Source: Streptomyces sp. 3214.6
Lineage (GTDB): Bacteria > Actinomycetota > Actinomycetes > Streptomycetales > Streptomycetaceae
Length of the DNA stretch: 64,000 bases
Reading direction: 5' to 3'
NCBI RefSeq assembly: GCF_900129855.1
Contig: NZ_LT670819.1
Location: 1,612,001-1,676,000 of the forward strand
The position numbers and the translations under genes are program-made. The notes under the pieces are model-generated. The model was not told where the DNA came from. It made no database searches and saw nothing but the letters and a program-made list of their open reading frames with translations. Every line of letters starts with the position of its first letter. Within the stretch, counting starts at the first letter, position 1. Positions 1-8,540 of the stretch are shown piece by piece.

Positions 1-408
1 GGCAACCGCCTCATCGAGCAGGCCAAGTCGCTCGGCGCCGACATCGACGTCTTCACCATCATGCCGTTCGACTTCGGCGGCGGTGCGGACATGTACGGCA
101 ACACCGTGAACGCGACGGAGGGGTTGAAGGCCAAGCTGAAGTCCGCCTTCGGGTGGGACGACGCGACGGCCTACGCCCACATCGGCATCTCCGGCATGAA
201 CGGCCTGTCCGACCAGCAGGAGAACACCACTCCGGCGATCTGGACGCAGATCCGTGACTGGAGCAACAGCCACCACATCGCGCGGCTCGCCTACTGGGCC
301 GTCAACCGCGACCGGCCGTGCCCGGGCGGGGGCGTGGTGAGCAACTGCTCCGGCATCAGCCAGAGCACCTGGCAGTTCACCTCCATCACGGCCGGCTTCA
401 CGGGCTGA
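1..408 (+). CDS. GH18-family chitinase, C-terminal part (cut by window edge)
   Basis: The reading frame is open from base 1, so the start and most of the catalytic domain lie outside the window. The visible 135 residues include a TIMPFDFGGG strand and an IGISGMNGLSDQQE segment, both typical of the second half of the TIM barrel of secreted actinomycete GH18 chitinases, followed by LAYWAVNRDRPCPGG and a C-terminus with a Cys pair (CPGGGVVSNC) that may form a disulfide. GH18 enzymes hydrolyse beta-1,4-GlcNAc polymers outside the cell. The DxxDxDxE catalytic motif is not in view, so activity cannot be judged. A strong hairpin follows the stop. GH18 assignment is by pattern; the substrate is inferred. 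Confidence 0.8.
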   Translation, partial: GNRLIEQAKSLGADIDVFTIMPFDFGGGADMYGNTVNATEGLKAKLKSAFGWDDATAYAHIGISGMNGLSDQQENTTPAIWTQIRDWSNSHHIARLAYWAVNRDRPCPGGGVVSNCSGISQSTWQFTSITAGFTG

Positions 409-420
409 GCTCCTCGGAAG

Positions 421-467
421 CGAAACGAAAGTCCCCCGGATTCCGGTCCGGGGGACTTTCTTTCGCG
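421..467 (+). terminator. Rho-independent-type terminator after the chitinase
   Basis: Perfect 13-bp stem, AAAGTCCCCCGGA (428-440) pairing with 447-459 around a 6-nt loop TTCCGG. The outer CGAAA/TTTCG bases extend it. It begins about 13 nt after the chitinase stop and a short T-rich tail follows. Confidence 0.85.
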
Positions 468-562
468 GAAGGTGTATCAGGACCCGGGGTGGCTGCTCTT
501 AAGGGTGAAGGGCCCCACGGGGGGAGCTTGGGGGAAGCGCCGGGGCCCGGCGGGGGAAGCAC

Positions 563-602
563 AGGGATCGACGGGGGAAGAACGGGAATCGACGGGGGAT
601 TC
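563..602. repeat. G-rich imperfect repeat in intergenic DNA
   Basis: Two roughly 20-nt units around the core ATCGACGGGGGA occur in tandem, and further GGGGGATC runs follow to about 620. It lies between the convergent chitinase and fucosidase genes. No ORF of credible coding character covers it and no function is evident. Confidence 0.5.
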
Positions 603-620
603 CCGGGGGATCGGGGGATC

Positions 621-661
621 GGGTCGGTCGGCCGCTGTCACGGGGAGCGACCGACCGACCC
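621..661 (-). terminator. Hairpin downstream of the fucosidase gene
   Basis: GGGTCGGTCGG at 621-631 pairs perfectly with 651-661 around a 19-nt loop. Read leftward, it starts 22 nt after the fucosidase stop, so it probably ends the leftward glycosidase transcripts. There is no clear U tract, which is usual in this GC range. Confidence 0.6.
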
Positions 662-683
662 GAACGCATGTCCCCTCTTCCCT

Positions 684-1934
684 TCAGAAGCGTCCCGAGC
701 CCCGGTACAGCTCCAGTTCGCCCTCCAGTTCCACCGCGAGCACCGTGGCGTGCGGGTCGAGGTCGGACCCCGCCGGGGGGTCGATCCACAGCACACCGAC
801 GGCCTCGTGCAGCCCGCCGACCACGCGATGGGCCAGTTCCGTTCCGGTGCCGAGCACCGTGACCCTACGGACCGGTGTGACCAGACCCCGCACACCGATC
901 TCGGAGCGCGGGATGTCGAACAGCGTGAGGTAGAGCGTGCGACGGTCGGCGGACAGGGTGCTCGGCCCGTAGTGGTGCCCGGCCGGGAGCCCCCGCACCG
1001 TCCCGTACACGGCCTCCGCGTGTTTGCGGATCCACTCCCCCAGCCCTTCGAGGCGCTCGACCTGCGGCCGCGGGATGGTGCCGTCCTCCATCGGGCCGAC
1101 GTCGAGCAGCAGATTGCCGCCGCCCCCGATGGTCTCCGTGAAGTAGCGGACCAGCTGGGTGAGCGACTTGTGGTTCTGGTCGTGGTGCCGGTACCCCCAC
1201 GAGTCGTTGATGGTGAGGCACAACTCCCAGGGCCCGGGCGGGGGTTCGATGGGCGCGCCCTGTTCGGGGGTGGCGTAGTCGCCCTCGCTGAGCATGCGGG
1301 CGTTGAAGACGACGTCCGGGGAGTACGAGCGGATCAGCGCGGCGAGTTCCTTGATGCGCCACTGCTCCTCGCTGCGGTCCCATTCGCCGTCGAACCACAT
1401 GAGGTCGGGCCGGTAGCGGGAGGCCAACTCCGTGATCTGGCCGTCCCGGTAGGCGATGAACCGCTCCCAGGCCACCAGGTCCTCGTCCTCGGCCGAGCAC
1501 TCCGAGTAGCGGTTGTCCTCCATCTCCGGCGGGCGGCCCGGCTTGCGGGTGGTGGCGTAGTCGGGGTGGTTCCAGTCGGAGTGCGAGTAGTACAGGCCGA
1601 CCTTGAGGCCCTTCTCGCGCAGGGCTTCGGCGTAGCCGGTGAGGTAGTCGCGGCCCAGGTTGAGGTTCCCGTAGGCGGTGTCCCACAGGGCGACGCCGTC
1701 GTGGTGGCGGCTGGTGAGGACGGCGTACCCGGCGCCCGCCCGGGCGAACAGGTCGGCCCAGGCGCGCGGGTCGTAGTGCGCGCCGGTGAAGCGGTCGAGC
1801 TGGGACATGTACTGGTCGTGCGGCACGATGTCGTCGTAGAACGACCAGGACTCCTGGACGCCGTCGACGGCGTAGATCCCCCAGTGGACGAAGATCCCCA
1901 ACTTGGCGTCGGTGAACCAGGGTTGCATGGGCAC
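684..1934 (-). CDS. Alpha-L-fucosidase (GH29)
   Basis: Retaining glycosidase expected to release L-fucose from oligosaccharides. The 416-residue protein has the GH29 barrel from the N-terminus: KLGIFVHWGIYAV (residues 11-23), SRHHDG (75-80), YYSHSDW, and the nucleophile strand LMWFDGEW with Asp182. The later NDSWGY and GGNLLLDVGP segments are also family hallmarks, and a small beta domain follows. No signal peptide is visible, so it should act in the cytoplasm on imported oligosaccharides. The GTG start is chosen because GGAGGAG lies 7 nt upstream. It is the last gene of the leftward glycosidase set. The WFDG form of the nucleophile motif resembles linkage-selective (1,3/1,4) GH29 members, but that is only a hint. 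Confidence 0.93.
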   Translation of the reverse strand: MPMQPWFTDAKLGIFVHWGIYAVDGVQESWSFYDDIVPHDQYMSQLDRFTGAHYDPRAWADLFARAGAGYAVLTSRHHDGVALWDTAYGNLNLGRDYLTGYAEALREKGLKVGLYYSHSDWNHPDYATTRKPGRPPEMEDNRYSECSAEDEDLVAWERFIAYRDGQITELASRYRPDLMWFDGEWDRSEEQWRIKELAALIRSYSPDVVFNARMLSEGDYATPEQGAPIEPPPGPWELCLTINDSWGYRHHDQNHKSLTQLVRYFTETIGGGGNLLLDVGPMEDGTIPRPQVERLEGLGEWIRKHAEAVYGTVRGLPAGHHYGPSTLSADRRTLYLTLFDIPRSEIGVRGLVTPVRRVTVLGTGTELAHRVVGGLHEAVGVLWIDPPAGSDLDPHATVLAVELEGELELYRGSGRF

Positions 1935-2040
1935 GGCTGAACTCCTCCGCAGGGCAGGGCACTTCGAGGGCCGGGGGCGGGCGCGCGGTGAGGCGTGATG
2001 CCTGGTGTGGGTCGCGGGCCCGCCCCCTGGGGGGCCGTTG

Positions 2041-5000
2041 CTAACGGCTGGTGGCGGCGCGTTCCAGACGGAGCGTCAGGATCTGGAAGGGGCGCAGGAC
2101 GACGTCGACGGCGCCGTCGGCACCGAGGGTCGCCGGTTCCAGGGGCCGCTCCAGCAGGTCGGTGATCTGCGCGCCCGCGAGCGGGAAGCCCGTGCGCAGG
2201 GCGCCGGTGGCCCGGCCGCCGCGGGACTCGTAGAGCCGGACGACGACGTCGCCGGACTCGTCGTCGGCGAGCTTCACCGCCTCGACGGTGATGCCGTCGC
2301 CGGTCACCGAGACGACCGGCTCGGGCGCGCCCGCCGCGTCCGCCACGCGCAGCGGAAGGTTGAGGGCGTAGCCCTCGGCGACCGCGTCCTCGATGCTCGC
2401 GCCGGGCAGCAGCGCGTAGGTGAAGCGGTGCCGGCCCTGGTCGGCCTCGGGGTCGGGCACGCGCGGGGCGCGGACCAGGCTCAGGGCGACCGTGGTCGTC
2501 GTACCGCCGTCCTCCCGGACCGTGCGTGAGACGTCGTGGCCGTAGGTCGAGTCGTTGATGACCGCGACGCCGTAGCCGGGCTCGCCGATGTGCACCCAGC
2601 GGTGGCCGGAGACCTCGAACCGGGCGGCCTCCCAGCTGGTGTTGGTGTGGGTGGGGCGCTGGATGTGGCCGAACTGGATCTCCGCGGAGGAGTGCGGTGC
2701 CCGGACGTCGACCGGGAAGGCCGCCTTGAGGATCTTCTCCGCCTCGTGCCAGTCGATGTCGGTCTCGAAGTCGATGCGGGGGCTGCCGGCCCGCAGGGTG
2801 ATCGTCTGGGTGATGGTCGAGCCCTTGCCGAAGGAACGGGTGACCCGGATCGCGCCGACCAGCGGGTCCTCCTCCACGACCGTCACCGCGTCCGGCTCCA
2901 GCAGGTCGGTGTAGCGGTTCTTGTAGTGCTTGTCGATGTCCCAGGCGTCCCAGTAGTTGGGGAGGTCGGTGTGCAGGCGCAGCAGATTGCCCGGGTCGGC
3001 GAGGACTTCGCGGTTCGAGCGCAGATCGTAGACGGAGGACAGGGTGCCGTCTTCCGCGACCTGTACCCGGACCAGGCCGTTGTCGAGGATGCGTCCGGCG
3101 ACCGTCACGGGCTGCGGGAGCCCGGCGGCGGTCGGGCCGGCCAGCGGCGCGCTGCCGCTCGCGGACACCTCGACATACGCGGGTGCGCCCTCGGGCGTGC
3201 GGACCACCTCGGCGCGGGCGTACGGGCTGGTGTTGAAGACACGGGCGTCGCCACCGCCCAGTGCGGCCACCGCCTGCGCCGTCAGCGCCTCCAGTTCCTC
3301 GGCGACACGCGCGTACTCGGCCTCCGCCTCACGGTGCACCCAGGCGATCGAGGAGCCCGGCAGGATGTCGTGGAACTGGTGCAGCAGGACCGTCTTCCAC
3401 AGCCGGTCGAGCTTGTCGTACGGGTAGGCGTAGCCCGGCGCGTGCAGTGCGGCCGTCGTCGCCCAGAGCTCCGCCTCGCGCAGCTTGTGTTCGCTGCGCC
3501 GGTTGCCCTGCTTGGTGCGGGCCTGGGTGGTGTAGGTGGCACGGTGCAGCTCCAGGTAGAGCTCGCCGACCCAGACCGGCGCGTCCGGGTACTCGGCGCG
3601 GGCCTTGGCGAAGAACGCGTCGGGGTGTTCGACGACGACCTTCGGCGACCCTTCCAGGTCGGCCAGCCTGCGTGCCCGTTCCATGATCTCGCGGGTGGGG
3701 CCGCCACCGCCGTCGCCCCAGCCGAAGGGGGCGAGCGACCGCGTACCGCCGCCCTTCTCGGAGTAGTTGCGCACGGCGCGGTCCATCTCCTCGCCGCTGA
3801 ACCGGGCGTTGTAGGTGTCGACCGGCGGGAAGTGCGTGAAGATGCGGGTGCCGTCGATGCCCTCCCACCAGAAGGTGTGGTGGGGGAACTTGTTGGTCTG
3901 GTTCCAGGAGATCTTCTGGGTGAGGAACCACTCGTTGCCGGCGAGCTTGGCGAGCTGCGGGTAGGCGGCGTTGTAGCCGAAGGAGTCCGGCAGCCAGACG
4001 CCCTTGGTCTCGATGCCGAAGTGCTCGATGAAGAACCGCTTGCCGTGCACGAGTTGGCGGGCGATGGCCTCGCCGCCGGGCAGGTTTCCGTCGGACTCGA
4101 CCCACATGCCGCCGACCGGCGCCCACTGCCCCTTCTTCACCGACTCCTGGATCCGCGCCCACACCTGCGGGTAGTTGTCGCGCACCCACTCGTACTGCTG
4201 GGCCTGCGAGCAGGCGAAGATGAAGTCGTCGTACTCCTCGGCGAGCGAGGTGACGTTGGAGAAGGTGCGGGAGGTCTTGCGCTTGGTCTCGCGGATCGGC
4301 CACAGCCAGGCGGAGTCGATGTGCGCGTGGCCGACGCCGGAGATGGTGTGGGCGCTGGCGTGCGCGGGGCGGGCCAGGACGGGGGCGAGGACCTCGCGGA
4401 CGGCGGCGGCGGTGCCGGAGATGTCGTCCAGGTCGAGGGCGTCCATGGCGCGGTCCAGGGCGTGCATGATCTCGTGGCGGCGCGGCTCGTGCTCGCCGAG
4501 GTGGACCATGAGCTCGCGCAGCACCTGGAGGTCGAGGTCGAGGTGCCAGACCTGCTCGTCGAGGACGGCGATGTCGGCGCGGCGGAAGGTGTAGAGGGGA
4601 CGGTCGCCCGCCGTCAGCACATCGCCCAGCGGGGTCGGGCCCGCGAAGTCGTTCGCCAGGATGTCCGGGTTGGAGGCCGCCTCCACCAGGTAGTCGATGC
4701 TCTCCCCGCCCGTCGCCGGGTTGCCGATCGGCACATACTGGTTGAGCGGGTTGACCGCCTTCAGCGGGGTTCCGTCGGTGCGGTGGACGAGGGCCTCGGC
4801 CTGGTTGCCGGGCCAGTCGCCCACGAAGCCGAGGTCGATGACGGCCTCGACGCGCTTGCCGGCCCACTCGGCGGGCACCTGGCCGCGCATCCGGAACCAG
4901 GTGGTGCCCCAGGGCGGGCCCCAGGGGGTGTCCATCGCGAAGGGCTCGTAGGCGGCGGCCGCGGCCTCGGCGAAGGGGACCGGCTCCCCCGGCGCCTGCC

Positions 5001-5106
5001 AGGCCTCGACCTCGAAGGGCACGGTGGCCGCGTAGATCGCGGGCTTGATGCGCTGGTTGTGGACGCGCTCGACGCGCTCCTCGATGCGGCGGCGTTCGTC
5101 ATGCAT
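2041..5106 (-). CDS. Alpha-mannosidase (GH38)
   Basis: Zinc-dependent retaining alpha-mannosidase of 1,021 residues, normal for bacterial GH38. Metal and active-site signatures are seen in GHAHIDSAWLWP (His262, Asp264) and GVWLPDSFGYNAAYP, where Asp374 is the expected nucleophile. The conserved FLTQKISWNQTNKFPHHTFWW, the helical middle domain with HQFHDILPGSSI, and a long C-terminal beta-sandwich follow. No signal peptide is present, so cytoplasmic action is expected. I start at the ATG at 5106 because GGAG lies 8 nt before it; an upstream GTG would add eight residues without a ribosome site. It sits between GH29 and GH4 genes, which suggests stepwise trimming of a mannose- and fucose-containing glycan. 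Confidence 0.95.
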   Translation of the reverse strand: MHDERRRIEERVERVHNQRIKPAIYAATVPFEVEAWQAPGEPVPFAEAAAAAYEPFAMDTPWGPPWGTTWFRMRGQVPAEWAGKRVEAVIDLGFVGDWPGNQAEALVHRTDGTPLKAVNPLNQYVPIGNPATGGESIDYLVEAASNPDILANDFAGPTPLGDVLTAGDRPLYTFRRADIAVLDEQVWHLDLDLQVLRELMVHLGEHEPRRHEIMHALDRAMDALDLDDISGTAAAVREVLAPVLARPAHASAHTISGVGHAHIDSAWLWPIRETKRKTSRTFSNVTSLAEEYDDFIFACSQAQQYEWVRDNYPQVWARIQESVKKGQWAPVGGMWVESDGNLPGGEAIARQLVHGKRFFIEHFGIETKGVWLPDSFGYNAAYPQLAKLAGNEWFLTQKISWNQTNKFPHHTFWWEGIDGTRIFTHFPPVDTYNARFSGEEMDRAVRNYSEKGGGTRSLAPFGWGDGGGGPTREIMERARRLADLEGSPKVVVEHPDAFFAKARAEYPDAPVWVGELYLELHRATYTTQARTKQGNRRSEHKLREAELWATTAALHAPGYAYPYDKLDRLWKTVLLHQFHDILPGSSIAWVHREAEAEYARVAEELEALTAQAVAALGGGDARVFNTSPYARAEVVRTPEGAPAYVEVSASGSAPLAGPTAAGLPQPVTVAGRILDNGLVRVQVAEDGTLSSVYDLRSNREVLADPGNLLRLHTDLPNYWDAWDIDKHYKNRYTDLLEPDAVTVVEEDPLVGAIRVTRSFGKGSTITQTITLRAGSPRIDFETDIDWHEAEKILKAAFPVDVRAPHSSAEIQFGHIQRPTHTNTSWEAARFEVSGHRWVHIGEPGYGVAVINDSTYGHDVSRTVREDGGTTTTVALSLVRAPRVPDPEADQGRHRFTYALLPGASIEDAVAEGYALNLPLRVADAAGAPEPVVSVTGDGITVEAVKLADDESGDVVVRLYESRGGRATGALRTGFPLAGAQITDLLERPLEPATLGADGAVDVVLRPFQILTLRLERAATSR

Positions 5107-5187
5107 GGGGAATCTCCAGAGAGGGACCACGGAGGGCGGGGAAGGCGGGGAGGCCCGGGGCCGGGGGGCTGGGCGGAACGAGAGGCG

Positions 5188-5201
5188 GGAAAGCGCTTTC
5201 C
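5188..5201. promoter_or_regulatory. LacI-type palindromic operator before the mannosidase gene
   Basis: GGAAAGCGCTTTCC is a perfect 14-bp palindrome with the central CG typical of LacI/GalR-family operators. It lies in the 104-bp gap between the GH4 stop and the GH38 start, about 80 bp upstream of the latter. It could allow separate control of the mannosidase and fucosidase genes. No LacI-family gene is in the window, so the regulator would be encoded elsewhere. Confidence 0.65.
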
Positions 5202-5210
5202 GTCGGGCGC

Positions 5211-6548
5211 CTACTTAAGGTACGCCAGCCCGGGGTGGACGTCGGTGTAGCCCTCGACCAGCCGGCGGGCCACGTTCACCGAGTCCACCAGCGGGTGCAG
5301 CGCGAACGCCTTCACGGCCGTCGTGCGGGAGCCGGACTCGGCAGCGGCGAGCACCTCGCGCTCGACGCCCTTCACCGCGCAGACCAGGCCGGTGGCGTGC
5401 TCGGGCAGCGGGGCCACGGCGACCGGGTGCGCGCCGTTGGCGTCGACGAGGCAGGGCACCTCGATGACGGCGTCGGTGTCGAGCACCGAGAGGGTGCCCT
5501 GGTTGCGGACGTTGAGGATCAGGGTCGTGCGCTCGTCCCGGGCGATGGCCCGCATCAGGGCGAGGGCGACCTTCTCGTAGCCGCCGGAGAGGTCGTCGGC
5601 GTCGCGTTCGCCGGCGCCGGCCGTCTCCCGGTTCTCTGCCATGTAGGTGGCCTCGCGCTCGGCGCGGGTGCGGTCCCAGGTGGTCAGGGCCGCCGCGTCG
5701 GGGCGCTTCATCTCCTCGTAGAAGCGGGCCTGCTGGTCGGCGAGGAAGGCGCCGCGGGTCTTCTCGGCCTGCTGGTAGGCGCGGACGGCTTCCCGGTTGA
5801 AGTAGTAGTAGTGCAGGTACTCGTTGGGGATCGCGCCGAGGGACCGCAGCCAGTCGACGCCGAAGAGCTTGCCCTCCTCGAAGGAGCCGAGCAGGTCGGG
5901 GTCGGCGAGCAGCCGCGGGAGTTCGTCGCGTCCGGCGACGCGCAGGCCGCGGACCCAGCCGAGGTGGTTGAGACCGACGTAGTCGATCCACGCCTCCTTC
6001 GGGTCCGCGCCGAGGACGCGGGCGATCCGGCGGCCGAGGCCGACCGGGGAGTCGCAGATGCCGATGACGCGGTCGCCGAGGTGACGGGACATGGCCTCGG
6101 TGACCAGGCCGGCCGGGTTGGTGAAGTTGATGACCCAGGCGTCGGGGGCCAGGCGGGCCACCCGCCGGGCGATGTCGACGGCGACGGGGACCGTGCGCAG
6201 GCCGTAGGCGATGCCGCCGGCGCCGACCGTCTCCTGGCCGAGGACACCCTCGGCGAGAGCCACCCGCTCGTCGTGGGCGCGGCCTTCGAGGCCGCCGACG
6301 CGAATCGCGGAGAAGACGAAGTCGGCGCCGCGCAGCGCCTCGTCGAGGTCGGTGGTGGCGGTCACCTTCGGGGCGTCGGGGACGCGGGCCGCCTGCTCCT
6401 CCAGCACCTTGGCGACCGCATACAGCCTGCTGTCGTCCAGATCGTGCAGGACGACCTCCGTAACCCGCCCCTCGGCGCGGTCCGTCAGCAGCGCCCCGTA
6501 CACGAGCGGCACCCGGAACCCGCCGCCGCCCAGAATCGTCAGTTTCAC
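5211..6548 (-). CDS. GH4 glycosidase, 6-phospho-beta-glucosidase-like
   Basis: GH4 enzymes use NAD+ and a divalent metal and cleave by redox elimination. The N-terminal MKLTILGGGGFRVPLVYGAL is the dinucleotide fold with the GGG turn. NFTNPAGLVTEAM, the metal-site Cys in CDSPVGLGRR, and NHLGWVRGL are diagnostic, and the 445-residue length is normal. The closest named subgroup by pattern is 6-phospho-beta-glucosidase, but no PTS gene is nearby, so a non-phosphorylated substrate or one phosphorylated after uptake is possible. The start overlaps the upstream DeoR stop by 4 nt (ATGA), indicating translational coupling and one operon. Confidence 0.9.
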   Translation of the reverse strand: MKLTILGGGGFRVPLVYGALLTDRAEGRVTEVVLHDLDDSRLYAVAKVLEEQAARVPDAPKVTATTDLDEALRGADFVFSAIRVGGLEGRAHDERVALAEGVLGQETVGAGGIAYGLRTVPVAVDIARRVARLAPDAWVINFTNPAGLVTEAMSRHLGDRVIGICDSPVGLGRRIARVLGADPKEAWIDYVGLNHLGWVRGLRVAGRDELPRLLADPDLLGSFEEGKLFGVDWLRSLGAIPNEYLHYYYFNREAVRAYQQAEKTRGAFLADQQARFYEEMKRPDAAALTTWDRTRAEREATYMAENRETAGAGERDADDLSGGYEKVALALMRAIARDERTTLILNVRNQGTLSVLDTDAVIEVPCLVDANGAHPVAVAPLPEHATGLVCAVKGVEREVLAAAESGSRTTAVKAFALHPLVDSVNVARRLVEGYTDVHPGLAYLK

Positions 6549-7336
6549 CCTCGCACCTTTCCTGCCACGACCACCTCTACGCCCGCCTCCTCCAAGGAGG
6601 ACCGGGTCACCGGGTCGACCGGCGTGTCCGTCACCACCACGTCCAGGTCCTCGGGACCGCAGACCTTCGCCATGCCCGTACCCGGGAACTTCGCCGAGTC
6701 GGCGAGCAGGACGACCTTGTCACCGGCCTTGATCATGGCCCGTTTCACCGGCACCTCGACGACCGTCGTGTCCATCACCTGCCCGGCCGGGCGCACTCCA
6801 CTGGTGCCGAGGAAGAGCCAGTCGGCGTGCAGCTGGCGCAGATTGTCCTCGGTGAGGAAGCCGACCAGGGAGCGGTACTCGCGGCGGACCATGCCGCCGA
6901 GCAGCACCAGTTCGATGCCCTCGTCGTCGGCGAGCTCCTCGTAGACCACCAGGTTGGAGGTGATCACCGTCAGGCGGCGGCCGTGCAGCTGGCGGGCCAG
7001 GCGGTAGGCGGTGGTGCCGATGTCGAGGAGCACCGACTGGCCGTCCGCGACCATCGCCGCGGCGTGCGCGGCTATCGTGTCCTTCTCGGCCACGCGCACC
7101 TCGGCCACCTCGGCGAAGGGCTGGTCACCCTCCTCCGCTACGGCGCCGCCGTGCACCCGGGTGAGCAGGCCGTCCTCCTCGAGTTTGACCAGGTCACGCC
7201 TGATCGTGGCGGGGCTCACACCCAGCTGCTCGGAGAGATCGGTCACGGCCGCGGGACCGCCTGAGCGCAGGGCCCGCAGGATGAGTTGATGTCGTCGTTC
7301 TGCCAGCACGACGTGAACACTACTCGTCATCTTCAA
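6545..7336 (-). CDS. DeoR/GlpR-family transcriptional regulator
   Basis: The N-terminal winged helix-turn-helix (ERRHQLILRALRSGGPAAVTDLSEQLGVSPATIRRDL, given here in parts: ERRHQLILRAL, then VTDLSEQLGVSPATIRRDL) ends in LLTRVHGGA, the DeoR signature. A DeoR C-terminal sensor domain follows (SVLLDIGTTAYRLA; TVITSNLVV; LLGGMVRREY), a fold that usually binds a phosphorylated sugar. It heads the leftward glycosidase operon and is divergent from the PfkB/ABC operon, so it is the likely local repressor of both. Two starts are possible: TTG at 7336, with GGA 5 nt upstream, or ATG two codons later. Function is confident; the ligand is unknown. Confidence 0.92.
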   Translation of the reverse strand: MKMTSSVHVVLAERRHQLILRALRSGGPAAVTDLSEQLGVSPATIRRDLVKLEEDGLLTRVHGGAVAEEGDQPFAEVAEVRVAEKDTIAAHAAAMVADGQSVLLDIGTTAYRLARQLHGRRLTVITSNLVVYEELADDEGIELVLLGGMVRREYRSLVGFLTEDNLRQLHADWLFLGTSGVRPAGQVMDTTVVEVPVKRAMIKAGDKVVLLADSAKFPGTGMAKVCGPEDLDVVVTDTPVDPVTRSSLEEAGVEVVVAGKVRG

Positions 7337-7347
7337 TCAAATCCATG

Positions 7348-7394
7348 CTCAGTTCTGCTGAGGTATTGACCAATCTCGCCGAGGGGCGCACGAT
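7348..7394 (+). promoter_or_regulatory. Divergent promoter region between deoR-like and pfkB-like genes
   Basis: Contains the inverted repeat CTCAG-ttctg-CTGAG (7348-7362), followed by a -35-like TTGACC (7366-7371) and, 17 bp on, a weak -10-like CACGAT (7389-7394) for the rightward operon. An inverted repeat just before the -35 box in a divergent DeoR region is a plausible operator. The promoter assignment is tentative. Confidence 0.4.
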
Positions 7395-7435
7395 TCCGGT
7401 CACCGAATTGAAGAGTTTTGACGAGAGGATGTGCG

Positions 7436-8452
7436 GTGGACGACGACCGGCCCGAGGTGCTGCTCACCGGGCTGCTCTTCTACGACCTCGTCCTCACGGG
7501 GCTCGGCAAGCCGCCGACGCCCGGCGAGGAGATCTGGACGGCGGGCATGGGCTGCGGCCCCGGCGGCATCGCCAACCTCGCGGTCGCCGCGTCCCGCTTC
7601 GGCCTGCGCACCTCGCTGGCCACGGTCTTCGGCGACGACTTCTACGGCGTCCACTGCCAGGAGGTCCTCGCCGGGCAGGAGGGCGTCGACCTTGCCCTGT
7701 CCCGCGTGGCGGACGGCTGGCACACCCCCGTGACCGTCGCCCTCGCGCACGGCCACGACCGGGCGCTGGTCACCCACGGCCAGGAGCCGCCGTACTCGCA
7801 GGACCAGCTGATGGGCGACCCGCCCGAGGCGCGCACGGCCCTCGTGCACCTGGAGGCCGAACCGCGCGCCTGGCTCGCCAAGGCGGCCGCGGGCGGCACG
7901 CAGATCTACGCCGACGTCGGCTGGGACCCCACCCAGCAGTGGTCCACCGACCTCCTCGAGCAGCTCGCCCTGTGCCACGCCTTCCTCCCCAACGAGACCG
8001 AGGCGATGGCGTACACCCGCACCGACAGCGCGGTCGCCGCGCTCGGCACGCTCGCGGAGCTGGTGCCGGTGGCCGTGGTCACCCGGGGCGCCGAGGGCGC
8101 CCTCGCGGTCGACCAGACGACCGGGGAGTACGCCGGGGTCCCCGCCCTCGCCGTCGACGTCCTGGACGCGACGGGCGCCGGGGACGTGTTCGGGGCGAGC
8201 TTCGTCGCGGCCTCCCTGGGCGGCTGGCCGCTGGAGGAGCGGCTGCTGTTCGCCGTCCTGTCCGCCGGGCTCTCGGTGCAACACCACGGCGGAGCCCTCG
8301 CCGCGCCCGGCTGGTACGGCATCGACCGCTGGTGGCGCTCGGTGACCGACCCCGAGCTGAAGCGGACGTACGGCTTCCTCGCCGACCGCATCCCGGCGGA
8401 CGTGGGTCCGGCCGTGCACTACGCGCCGGTCACCCCGCCCGTCCGGCTCTGA
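7436..8452 (+). CDS. PfkB/ribokinase-family carbohydrate kinase
   Basis: Cytoplasmic ATP-dependent sugar kinase. The 338-residue protein carries the N-terminal PfkB signature region (GCGPGGIANLAVAASRFG, then TVFGDDFYG) and the C-terminal DATGAGDVFGASFV motif, with GAGD forming the anion hole and catalytic Asp. The GTG start at 7436 is preferred because GAGAGGA lies 6 nt upstream; an in-frame TTG at 7418 lacks a ribosome site. It is the first gene of the rightward operon ahead of a sugar ABC importer, so it probably phosphorylates a monosaccharide released from the imported glycan. The actual sugar cannot be told from sequence. Confidence 0.9.
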   Translation: MDDDRPEVLLTGLLFYDLVLTGLGKPPTPGEEIWTAGMGCGPGGIANLAVAASRFGLRTSLATVFGDDFYGVHCQEVLAGQEGVDLALSRVADGWHTPVTVALAHGHDRALVTHGQEPPYSQDQLMGDPPEARTALVHLEAEPRAWLAKAAAGGTQIYADVGWDPTQQWSTDLLEQLALCHAFLPNETEAMAYTRTDSAVAALGTLAELVPVAVVTRGAEGALAVDQTTGEYAGVPALAVDVLDATGAGDVFGASFVAASLGGWPLEERLLFAVLSAGLSVQHHGGALAAPGWYGIDRWWRSVTDPELKRTYGFLADRIPADVGPAVHYAPVTPPVRL

Positions 8453-8540
8453 CCCCGCCCGCCCCCGAACACGACACCACCTCACGCTTGCCCCTCGAAT
8501 GGCACATCGTCTGCGAAGACGCGAACAGATCCGAAAGGCG

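Noticed and set aside
2536..5250. 904-aa open frame opposite the GH38 gene
   Set aside because: It is a GC-rich shadow frame of a clearly coding GH38 gene. Its translation is Val/Gly/Arg/Asp-rich with no family motif. Similar shadows elsewhere (for example 11571-14630 and 31250-33757) were left out for the same reason.
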